Below are positions 55,701 through 64,000 of a stretch of DNA of 64,000 nucleotides, piece after piece. Numbering within the stretch: position 1 is the first letter of the stretch; every line of letters begins with the position of its first letter. A program made the position numbers and the translations under genes. The notes beneath the pieces were generated by a model that was not told the DNA's origin, did not search any database, and saw only the letters and a program-made list of their open reading frames with translations. The DNA lies in assembly GCA_963170055.1 (NCBI GenBank), contig CAUJGJ010000072.1:1601001-1665000 (forward strand). The letters run 5' to 3'. Source of the stretch: Halisarca cf. caerulea. Taxonomy: Eukaryota > Porifera > Demospongiae > Chondrillida > Halisarcidae.

Positions 55701-58700
55701 CGCCATCGAACGGTAACAGACAACAACAGCATGTGCCAAAAGGAAAATGTAGCCGTTGTGGGAAAGGATCCCATTCCCGCCAGCAGTGCCCTGCGAGGGA
55801 CGCAATCTGTCACAAGTGTCGGAAGAAGGGACATTACAGCTCACAATGTTTTTCCAAATCAATCGCAGATGTCACCTTGGGACCAATTCTTCACTCTCCT
55901 GAAGGGGCTAAGGACTCAGACTACTACGACACCGCATATCTTGATGCTGTTGGTACAGGGCAATCTAGCAAGTGGACAACAACAATTTCAATAGCAGGTG
56001 CTGAAGTCATCTTCAAATTGGACACTGGAGCTGAAGTAACAACCATCTCAGAGACCACCTTCAAGTCCCTCAAGTTGGGAAAGCTGGAAACTGCAGATAA
56101 GGTGCTGTGTGGTCCTGATCGCAAACCCCTTGGGGTACTTGGGCGTGTATCTTGTACCCTCGCTCACAAAGGGAAGAAATGCCAGCAGTCCTTGTATGTC
56201 CTGAAGCATCTACGCCACAACTTGTTGGGACTACCAGCAATCCAAGGATTACAGTTGCTCACCCAGGCTGACAGTGTGAGTACCAAGTCGATTCCAGACC
56301 AATTCCCCACCCTATTTCAAGGGCTGGGCACTTTCCAAGAGGAGTATGAAATTAAGCTTAAGCCAGATGCTACGCCCTTCGCACTCTACACACCGCGAAA
56401 TGTTCCATTACCTCTTAGGAAGAAGGTGGAGCTTGAAATTCAACGAATGGAGGCTCTTGGAGTCATTGCTAAAGTCGATGAGCCAACACCCTGGTGCGCA
56501 GGAATGGTGGTGGTCCCCAAGAAGTCTGGGGACGTCCGTATTTGTGTTGATTTTAGGCCGTTAAATGAGAGTGTACTACGGGAGGTGCATCCACTACCAA
56601 AGGTTGAGGAAACGCTAGCCAAGCTTACGGGAGCCACTGTCTTCAGTAAGCTCGACGCAAATTCAGGATTTTGGCAGATACCACTTTCAAAGGAGTGTCA
56701 ACATCTCACCACATTCATAACACCTTTTGGAAGATACTGTTTCCACAAGTTACCATTTGGGATCAGTAGTGCCCCGGAGCATTTCCAAAAGCAGATGAGC
56801 CGCATTTTGGAAAGAGAGGAAGGCACAGTATGCCACATTGATGACGTGCTTGTCTTTGGACGCACACAGCAGGAGCATGACCTGCGATTGCACAGTGTTC
56901 TGCAGAAGATTGCAGCTGCTGGTGTTACCCTCAATGAGGCTAAGTGCGAGTTCAACAAGCAATGCATCACTTTTCTGGGCCATGTCATTGACAGCAATGG
57001 TATATCCCAAGACCCAGAGAAGACTGAAGCAATCACCAAGATGAAACAGCCGCAGACTACAACTGAACTTCGCAGATTTTTGGGAATGGTGAATCAACTT
57101 AGCCGGTTTACTCCCAACATTGCAGAGATCAGTCAACCGCTCAGAGAGTTACTTAGTACCAAAAGAGCATGGATGTGGGGCCCAGCCCAGGAGGAAGCTT
57201 TTGTCAAGCTCAAGGAGGAGCTCACATCACCATCTGTGTTGATGGTGTATGATCCTGAAGCACCTACCAAGGTCAGTGCAGATGCATCAATGTATGGTAT
57301 TGGAGCTGTTCTATTGCAGGAAACACCAGGTCCAGCGAAAACTTGGAGACCAGTCTCTTATGCATCTCGTGCCATGTCTCAGACTGAGAGACGATATGCA
57401 CAAATTGAGAAAGAAGCACTGGCAGTCACCTGGGCCTGTGAACGCTTCGCAGCGTTTATCCTTGGCAAGAAGATTATGATCGAGACCGACCACAAGCCCT
57501 TGGTCCCTATTCTTAACAAGAAGGATTTGGATACTCTGCCACCACGTGTCCTTAGATTCCGCCTTCGACTAGCTCGTTTTGATTACCTAGCATCTCACAC
57601 TCCAGGAAAGCTTCTTTATACTGCAGATGCTCTATCCAGAGCACCACACACTGAAGCAAATTCCTTGGATGTAGAGGAAGCAGACAAAACAGAGTCCTTT
57701 GTCAACTATATACGATCTTCTCTACCAGCTCACAGCCACACGTTGGAGGCATACAAGCACAGCCAACAATCGGATGTTGTTTGTGCTAAGTTGATTTCAT
57801 ACTGCAAGACAGGTTGGCCAGACAGAAGAAAGCTAGACAGCAGCATATTACGTTTCTGGCCAGAGAGGAACAATCTTTCTCTATCTGACGACCTACTACT
57901 GCATGGAAGGAGGATCGTGGTTCCTTCTGCTTTGAGGAAGAAGACTTTGGAGAAAGTTCACCGCGGTCATCAGGGAATACAACGGTGCCGTCTCAAGATT
58001 GTGTCATCCGTATGGTGGCCAGGAGTAGCCAAAGAGATGGAAGAATTGGTCAGAAATTGCACTCATTGTACAAAGATAACACCACCACCAAAGGAGCCAA
58101 TGATCGCTAGCCAGCTACCGCAACATCCATGGGAAAAGGTTGGATCCGACCTGTTTGAATTCCGTGGTTCACAATACCTTCTTGTTGTCGATTATTTCTC
58201 GCGATACATTGAGGTACAGAAGCTCAACTCCACAACATCATCCAGCATTATCGCCTCTATGAAAGCTATGTTCTCAAGACATGGCATCCCGTCCATACTA
58301 ATGTCTGACAACGGACCTCAATATGTGTCACAAGAGATGAAAGATTTTGCAGCAGCATACGGGTTCTGTCACCTAACAAGCAGCCCACACTATCCCCAGA
58401 GCAATGGTTTAGCGGAGAGGTCTGTTAAGACCATGAAGTCTATCCTATGCCAAACGGATGACCAGTATCTAGCATTGCTCACCTTCCGAACCACACCAAT
58501 GCCCTGGTGTGGATTCAGCCCAGCTGAATTACTCATGGGGAGGAAACTGAGGACAGATATACCCCAGGTGTCTGATGATCTCATACCCCAATGGACTTTT
58601 CTTGACACTTTCCGCGAGAAAGATGCTGAATTGAAGACGAAAGAAAAGCAGCAGTATGACAGACGTCACCGTGTGAGACCTCAAGACCCTTTGCCTGATA

Positions 58701-61093
58701 ATCAAGAGGTTTGGGTTCGTACAGGGGACAGGCAAGTCCCTGGGCGCATACTCAGAAATGCAGGACCTCCTCGCTCTTACATTGTTGAGACACCCTCCGG
58801 ACAAGTCAGAAGAAATCGAGCACACCTCACTCTCAATCGAGATGGAAATGACAATGACGACAGCTTACAGGAAGCGCAAAGAGGTGCAACAACATCAAAT
58901 GATCTTGATTGTCCAAGTCGTAACACGCGTTCTCGTACTGGAACAGTTATTGCCCCTCCAAATAGACTAACGTACAGGAGAAAGGGAGATGTGGCATGAT
59001 GTGACTTTGTTAAGTGTTAAGTAGTTATTGTGTAGACTATTCTAGCTGGTAGTAACCTGTTGTGTCTTGTTAGGACTTGCATGACTATCTAGTGCTTGCT
59101 GTCTGTATTGTAGTTAGTTAGTAGTTTTAATGAGTTGAGTGACAGTGAACGTATAGTACTTTGTTAGGCCCCGAGTTTCTAGGCTAGGTATAGTCAGAGC
59201 TGAGAGTGTGTGCAGATCGGGAGCATTAGAGATATACCACAATTCTGACATTGACGAGCATCACGGCAACTACATAAGTCCATAGACTACTGAAATAGCT
59301 CAAATATACCCCTCCATTTAGCGGCAAAAAGCAGTTTTCTATGAAATACAGCATCCTTTTCCTTCTCTTCAGTGCAAATGCAATCAGTTTGCTTAGAATC
59401 CTAAAATAACTTTACTTTTACCCTCAGTGCAAATACTAATCAGTATTGCTTAAAAGCAATGGTGAATATATTCAACAGACATGCTTCTTTAAACCTCTAT
59501 TGGTTTATTATCTCCTCAGCCACAGCAGATACATACATAATTCAGCTGCTTCCAGACACACAAACTATAACTAGATCAAAAACATAGTGGATACAAAATA
59601 CATAAATCTAAAGAATGTCCTTATAACCCAGAGGCAAACAGTAAGTAGTATTGTAATAAACCTTATGATAGATAGGTGAATACAACATGAACATGCCACA
59701 AACATAACATCACATACTGCACAATGCTATCATTCACATGTTCAGTGTCTACCTGTACAACACACCTGTAGTTGGCTCCAGAGGATCCTGGTTCGCACAT
59801 GTAGCAATTTCAAGTCTCTTTGATTCTTTGTTATAGCCCTATTAAATGGCATTACTCAAACACATACTGCTACAAATATGTACATAGTGAAGCCCCTCAC
59901 CAGCCAACCCCATCCAGATCCTTGCACAGTTACACTCTTCGTGGACAACTTCGACTTCATCTCTTCAAAGGTGCCAAAATCCCTCTTTATAGCCTCCATA
60001 AGTTCACCTGCAACACAAGAGTGTGATGAGAGTACAATCTATGCACAATGCAATGTACAGAGAGGATCCGCGCAGCTGAATACACAAGTACATCTTAATA
60101 GGGAAACATGAAGGATTGACATTTGTATACTGTATAGCACACATTCACTAAGAGTAGAACTTTGTGGTTGTTAGGATGCAGCTCTGAGCCACATTTTATA
60201 TACACTTGTATGCATGAAATTACTTGGTTGTTTAGAGTAGTACTAAGTCAGTGTTTCAATCCTAAATAAAAATTGTTAAAACTTTGTAGAGAACCCATTG
60301 GTGAATTTACAACTCTAAAACTTTCAAGCGAGATAATAGTCAATTGAAATTCATGATCTTGGATTACAAAGAAAGTTTCCAATAAGTTACTATGATTATA
60401 AAATTAGACTAGAATAATATCACTGGCACATAGACATACATAAAAAAATATCTAAACGTCTGCTCATGTATGTAGGAAGCTTGCTTATGAACCACTGAAA
60501 ATATGAAGAAGATAAAATAGACCAAGTTACCTTAATCAGTCCCATTCTTGTAGTAAAAAGTCACCAATCTGTATAGGTACTAATTTACGTGAATTTCCCG
60601 AATAAGCTTGAATTTATGAAAATTCAAATGCAAATGTTTGGTTAAATTCATAGTCTATAAATAATAACCTAATGTACAGTAGGGATTCGTCCATTTGCAA
60701 AAATAAAATCGTGAAATACAACGAAGTTTTTGATTCACAAAATATATGCCCCACAAAAATTAGTGCTACGTACGTACATACTGTATACAGTAAGTACGTA
60801 CATTGTACTTGCTACCTACCTACTAACAATAGCTGAACATGCTTGCACATAAACTGTAGATAAACGTATGACACCAAACAAATGACAAACACGACTACAT
60901 TTACACTACAACAAGATAACAATTTGAACTAGTAGCATTCCTAGAAACACTGCTGTCAACCAGCATCAGCCCTCACCTTCTGGTTCACCACCTCCTTTTG
61001 GGGAAAGATTGGTCCAAAAGATTGAATGGTTAATGTGCCCTCCACCATTAAACTTAATTGCAGGTTCCAGCTGAATGACAGCCTTAGCATCAT
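52572..61093 (-). CDS. SOD2: manganese superoxide dismutase, last four exons (5' end not found)
   Basis: Converts superoxide to hydrogen peroxide and oxygen; in animals the enzyme sits in the mitochondrial matrix. Exons found: 60977-61093, 59901-60007, 59766-59838, 52572-52714; all have GT-AG borders and phases match at each junction (1,0,1). Signatures in order: [19 protein letters not shown] (second metal His), [32 protein letters not shown] (the last Asp and His ligands) and the NWTNVTERF end with stop at 52572. The exon or exons for the transit peptide and the first His ligand were not found; they lie above 61.1 kb or outside the window. The last intron, 7.05 kb, holds gypsy element 2. 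Confidence 0.95.
52812..53110. repeat. diverged family A fragment in the SOD2 intron
   Basis: Shares the ACTGAAAAACATGGCC-ACCAT text and following lines with the start of family A, then jumps to the GGATGTAGGAATTT tail. Internally deleted. Confidence 0.6.
53804..54411 (+). CDS. gypsy 2 Gag, N-terminal part before the insertion
   Basis: Starts at the ATG 16 bases after the LTR. Capsid-like Gag, similar over its length to gypsy 1 Gag (shared pattern [28 protein letters not shown]). Interrupted at codon 203 by an inverted-repeat element; the frame continues at 55672 after one copy of the 9-base duplication. Confidence 0.92.
54638..55027 (+). CDS. Cys-rich ORF of the TAGTCTCG element
   Basis: 129 codons, ATG about 150 bases inside the left inverted end. 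Cysteines C5-x2-C8 and C-x2-C-C at about 67-71, followed by a helix ([18 protein letters not shown]) and a Pro/Ala-rich tail. The spacing suggests a zinc-binding module of a treble-clef or ZAD kind. No family recognised; it may be the first exon of a longer element protein or a captured host exon. Confidence 0.5.
   Translation: MDPACSVCKSPIRDRKKRLMLYGPTERAKDVRSGILIYYKDELGQNIAVEDVFPPVSSTYVCQECCNFFIELPKLKVRWEQALKFCRTTLPAASPADNGTPAVRMRTPLRTPLASSEREQAISCKCTCR
55062..55445 (-). pseudogene. RecQ-like helicase fragment inside the TAGTCTCG element
   Basis: Minus strand in order: a Q-motif-like [19 protein letters not shown], Walker A PTGYGKT (about 55340), then after a stop/frame change a second piece (55062-55294) ending in the Walker B/DEAH box [12 protein letters not shown]. 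After it a GTTAGT donor would end the exon. The order and the VDEAHCI-x-x-W text fit RecQ helicases. The C-terminal helicase lobe is missing and a stop separates the motifs, so it is not functional as it stands. Confidence 0.75.
55681..58999 (+). CDS. gypsy 2 Gag-Pol, part after the insertion
   Basis: Continues in frame from the interrupted Gag. Two zinc knuckles (about 55745-55850), protease LDTGAE, RT with VDFRPLN and the catalytic box HIDDVL (I-D-D in place of the usual V/M-D-D), RNase H with SADASMYG and TDHKPL, integrase [20 protein letters not shown] with the catalytic Glu, and a C-terminal [11 protein letters not shown] segment. Ends at 58999 just inside the 3' LTR. No other stop or shift is seen in its 1.1 thousand codons. 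Confidence 0.95.
58990..59241 (+). repeat. 3' LTR of gypsy 2
   Basis: 252 bases, one difference to the 5' LTR (53536-53787). Followed by the ATTCT target copy. Confidence 0.95.
59247..59765. other. SOD2 intron remainder
   Basis: A short near-duplicate (CAGTGCAAAT-CAATCAGT followed by TTGCTTA) occurs at 59370 and 59428. Nothing else seen. Confidence 0.45.
59766..59838 (-). CDS. SOD2: SOD2 exon
   Basis: 73 bases, phase 0 in and 1 out; acceptor TTTAATAG, donor GTGTGT. Codes [20 protein letters not shown]. Without an ATG, so missed by simple ORF calling. Confidence 0.93.
59901..60007 (-). CDS. SOD2: SOD2 exon
   Basis: 107 bases, phase 1 in and 0 out; acceptor GTTGCAG, donor GTGAGG. Codes [18 protein letters not shown] and ends at VQGSGWGWL. 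Confidence 0.94.
60008..60976. other. SOD2 intron, nothing recognised
   Basis: AT-rich; a small TACGTAC-rich palindromic cluster near 60765-60800. Confidence 0.5.
60977..61093 (-). CDS. SOD2: SOD2 exon with the second metal His
   Basis: 117 bases, phase 1 in and 1 out; acceptor TTATGTAG, donor GTGAGG. Codes [15 protein letters not shown] and the [17 protein letters not shown] signature. Confidence 0.95.
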
Positions 61094-61299
61094 CTACATA
61101 ATAGTAAGATAGTGAATTACTGTATATACGTAGATAAAATAAGAAAGGAATAAACAAACTATGCAATGAATATTTAGAAAAAAACTGTCAATCTTCTAAA
61201 ATGAAATCAGCATTTGAACTGGCTCTCAGCCATGGCCAGTTCAATGTTGTCACTACGACCCACTGGTGCATAAAGTAGATAGGTTTCCTTTGACGCACA

Positions 61300-61960
61300 T
61301 TGTTGCCTATTTGATCAGCTCAAAAGTAATTCTACATCTCAGATAGGTTACGGTGGCAGCATAGGATGTGCCCTGCTTCTCAGAGAGGAGGTTTGTCAAT
61401 TGATTGTAGAAAATCGTAGTCTGCTTGCTCATTCCTCCAAAGGTCAACATCACAATTGGAGTGAAACATCCATTCCCAATTTCACACACTCGGTGTCCAA
61501 TCATTTTTTTTTCTTTTCATTTTGGTGGCATCTGTACAGGGATTTAATCCTGAAGGCTTGGTAGGACTGTACGTTTGGATAAAATACCCTAAAATACCCT
61601 AAAAAGGCACTTGTCCTCTTCCCCACAAATCATAGAGCATGAAATGTCACAGTGGCCATCATCTTTTCTGTTTACTGCTGTGTGTAGAGGTTCATCATTT
61701 ACTTCTTGCTGAATCGGTTCTGATTGAACATAATTGCAGACCCCTTCCAATAGTGTGCAGGTTAGATCTCTGATGTTGGTATATCACTGGTGGTAAGGCC
61801 CCCATATTTGCAGATCATTGAATGATCAATGGAGAATGGATTTCCACAGGTGCAGAGTCAGAGAATGTTTCCAGTGGCCAGTTATACGTAATGGAGAGGG
61901 TATCTCAGGCCAAATTCTTTGGTATATTTCTATTCTAATCATGTTGAATTTCCACCCATT
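61300..61960 (-). pseudogene. LINE ORF2 C-terminal tail remnant
   Basis: Minus strand: CTCGNPFSIDHSMICKYGG (C-x-C-G-x-P-F-S-x-x-H-x-x-x-C-x-x-G-G zinc-knuckle-like tail, near 61800-61860), then after breaks NGCFTPIVMLTFGGM and LTNLLSEKQGTSYAATVTYL (61307-61504). These two blocks in this order are familiar from the end of non-LTR ORF2-like proteins in many marine invertebrates. Stops and shifts show decay. It lies upstream of the first SOD2 exon found, probably in a 5' intron. Confidence 0.6.
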
Positions 61961-63211
61961 CCAATTTCTGTCGTGTGACTCTAATATTCACTAGGTTACC
62001 AAAAGTGATCAAATTATTCAGTAATCCTGACAAGTCTCTGTACATGGCACAACCATAGATACCAAGGTACAATCACTTGACCTTCAGTGAGTTGCAAACT
62101 TAATTATAGGTAGGATCGCAGTGCTACATTATTACATAACTACGCAGATGATTTATCATCATGGGGGCGAGCCTGAGCTACTGTTAGAGACATAAAGACA
62201 ATCAATGAGCAGCCCATTCTTTCACAATAGGATGACAATGATGGTTGCCTACTGTGGGCTTTGTGTGGTTATGTGCACACATGAAAGTGATGCACGGGGC
62301 AGCTAGAGATTTGGCACAGGAATGCATAGAAGCTTAGAACCGATTGAACAATGTCAAGTGTAGCTGCACGTTGCATAGTAAATATGTTTGTACGTGCCTT
62401 TGTTATTTACCTCAATCTGCAACAGCAGTGCTGTAGCTAATTGACACAATGGTCACTCTCCTGTTGTTTCCTCAGCTTACAGCTGTACTGTACAACACAA
62501 ATTGTACAACACAGGAGTCAGGGGAGAGTGGATGCCTTGTTCCTGCATTTGTTGTTTACCTCAGAGGAGGTAATCAACGTGCAGTTGTGTTATTAAGGAC
62601 AAACATGGAAAACAAATTTTAGTGCCTCAATTGCCCATTAGATCCCAAATCCCTAGGTGAAAAAGAGGAGAGGGCCCACTGAGCAGGCAAAACACACAAA
62701 GAAAGAACAGAAAGCACCCAAGAATCGTTGCTGAAGGTGCATGGTGTTATTTAGCCGGAAAAATCAGGTGAAAACTTTGTTGACTGAATGTACAACACCT
62801 GTCAAAATTTTGTCAGCTGAACGTACAACACAAATATACGTACATTAGCACATATCCAACCAGCCACAGACACGACCCACGTACATCACATCATTGTGGG
62901 GCTTGCTCAGGCTCACCCCAACTACCAGGTTAAAGACAGGATAGGGCAAAGGAGACAAACAGATGATCAAAGAAAGAGTATAAGACCTAATGGACTCATC
63001 ACCGAAGGTGGTCATGCCAAGCAGCCAGAAAAATTCAGGTGGAACCAATGAAAAAATTTGTTGGTTGAACGTACAACACATAGGGTTTGGCAAAGTGAAC
63101 AAGTGATATGACTTGAGCGCCATGAAAGACGGAGGACACATACAAAAATTGCATAGTCCATTCAAATCCCATTCATTTCACCACAATCTATGACATTACC
63201 AATCCATTAAA
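61961..63211. other. probable SOD2 intron or 5' flank, repeat-like
   Basis: A sentence-like duplication occurs: TGAACGTACAACACA appears at 62817 and 63066, with GACAAACAGATGATCAAAGAAAG and AAAACACACAAAGAAAGAACAG-type text near both. No SOD2 N-terminal exon (HHSKHH-like) found. Confidence 0.4.
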
Positions 63212-63213
63212 TA

Positions 63214-63893
63214 CAGTACGGACAGAAAAAAAAGTAACGATAATCGCGGTTAGCCTTAGTCGTTTCCGTTTCTCGTATATTTTAGCGGATATGTTGCGCT
63301 TACCTTTACGCGAATTGCCAAGCCTTTCCCGCTTTCTGGTTTGGCTTTTAACGTTTTCTGATTGACGGTTCACCTATCTCGACCAGGTGAACGGCAGTGG
63401 TTTCGTCGTCTTCGCATTTTAGCTTCGACTAACGCTAGGACTTCTGCAGTAAGCTTTGGCTGTCTTCCGGACCCTGCCAAACGTCCAATCGTCCCGTGCT
63501 CCTTGTACTTCTTGATAATAGCCCAAATGGTCTTCTTCGGAACGATCTTCCCTTCGTGTCGAAGGACACGCTCGATATCTCCATATGAGCAATCCGAATC
63601 GGAATAAAGTTGGAGGCTATCTGCTGTTTCCAGTAAAGGCTCATGGGCATTCTCTAGCGATCTTTCTTCCTTGCTCACACGACATGCTACCACTCAACTC
63701 TCGTCCTTATAAAGTCTCAGTTTTCGGTTTACTTCTCTCGGTCAGCGCTTATCCCCTTTGCGATCCTCATTTAGCCCTTTTTCTGTTTACGCTTAGCAGT
63801 GCATGTTTCTCTATTAGCGGTATTCTCGCCTTTGCGTTTCGTTTAGCGGATTCTTGTTTATGTTTCGCGTTACCTTTTTTCGGGTCCGTACTG
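63214..63893. mobile_element. Tc1/mariner-like deleted element with TA flanks
   Basis: Inverted ends CAGTACGGAC followed by GAAAAAA and GTAACG, with TA outside both (63212-63213, 63894-63895). 680 bases. It keeps only the N-terminal part of a transposase. Confidence 0.85.
63370..63693 (-). pseudogene. Tc1-like transposase N-terminal HTH remnant
   Basis: Minus-strand frame with a paired-type HTH: YGDIERVLRHEG, then PKKTIWAIIKKYKEHGTIGR and SGRQPKLT, the linker typical of Tc1 transposases. At the expected D-D-E-T-T-A segment the frame has slipped (that text is readable in the next frame), and the catalytic domain is gone. Confidence 0.75.
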
Positions 63894-64000
63894 TAACTAC
63901 CATATTGTTCAAGTAGAGCACCTCCTTAATCAAGGTACCCTGCTGATATAAGTCTTACACTTTTTCCTCCAAATTTGAAGTAACTTTGCAAGGAATACAC

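Larger units (their letters stand above)
53536..59241 (+). mobile_element. Ty3/gypsy retrotransposon 2 (Mag/SURL-like), in the SOD2 intron
   Basis: LTRs 53536-53787 and 58990-59241, each 252 bases, differ at one position seen (T/C near 53741 and 59195). Target duplication ATTCT (53531-53535, 59242-59246). Same tRNA-Leu primer site as gypsy 1 (53788) and same AAAGGGAGA tract. The gag-pol frame is split only by the 54412-55671 insertion. Antisense to SOD2. LTRs share little with gypsy 1 beyond TGTGGCATGA, so it is a separate family. Confidence 0.96.

Overview
The window is nuclear DNA of an animal, AT-rich, intron-rich and full of transposable elements. A mitochondrial-type Mn superoxide dismutase gene split by small GT-AG introns, Mag/SURL-like Ty3/gypsy elements primed by tRNA-Leu, and mobile elements carrying P2X7-tail-like and RecQ-like coding pieces together suggest an early-branching marine metazoan, sponge or cnidarian. 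This is an inference; no marker in the window settles the species.

Three host genes can be supported. (1) A long minus-strand gene occupies at least 3.57-33.52 kb, with possible 5' exons at 40.57-40.87 and 41.7 kb. Thirteen consecutive exons join with matching phases: four symmetrical phase-1 exons, each holding one protease-associated-like (PA-like) unit, then nine mostly short exons coding a helical region. I cannot name the family. (2) A plus-strand gene at 45.2-48.0 kb is one long open exon coding 927 residues: two ubiquitin-like folds, a Cys4 zinc site, a VWA domain with a complete MIDAS, and a C-terminal ubiquitin-conjugating E2 domain. This is the most unusual host protein here. (3) A minus-strand SOD2 gene (61.09-52.57 kb) has its last four exons in the window; the 5' exon or exons were not found.

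The rest is mostly repeats, nearly all in introns. Two young Ty3/gypsy elements (36.0-40.5 kb, LTRs without visible differences; 53.5-59.2 kb, LTRs one base apart) lie antisense to the surrounding genes. The second is split by a 1.26-kb inverted-repeat element with a 9-bp target duplication that carries a RecQ-like helicase fragment and, on the other strand, a Cys-rich ORF. A relative with the same end motif and duplication length sits at 23.1-23.9 kb. A TTAA-flanked element (17.67-18.69 kb) carries a P2X7-tail-like Cys motif. Other remains are a LINE with an RT deletion, a LINE 3' ORF tail, a pogo/Tigger-like and a Tc1-like fossil, a 1-kb repeat in three full copies with hairpin ends, a 3-kb element full of internal palindromes at 13.7-16.6 kb, and several foldback or MITE-like elements.

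Region by region: 0-3.5 kb repeats and microsatellites; 3.5-9.2 kb 3' part of gene 1; 9.2-17 kb its repeat-filled intron; 17-19.1 kb three exons; 19.4-24.2 kb repeats and LINE; 24.3-33.5 kb PA-like exons; 33.6-41 kb repeats, gypsy 1 and possible 5' exons; 42-45 kb nested repeats; 45-48 kb the VWA-E2 gene; 48-52.5 kb intergenic with MITEs; 52.5-61.1 kb SOD2 with gypsy 2; 61.3-64 kb LINE and Tc1 remains. I recognised no tRNA, rRNA or CRISPR, but did not scan systematically for small RNAs.
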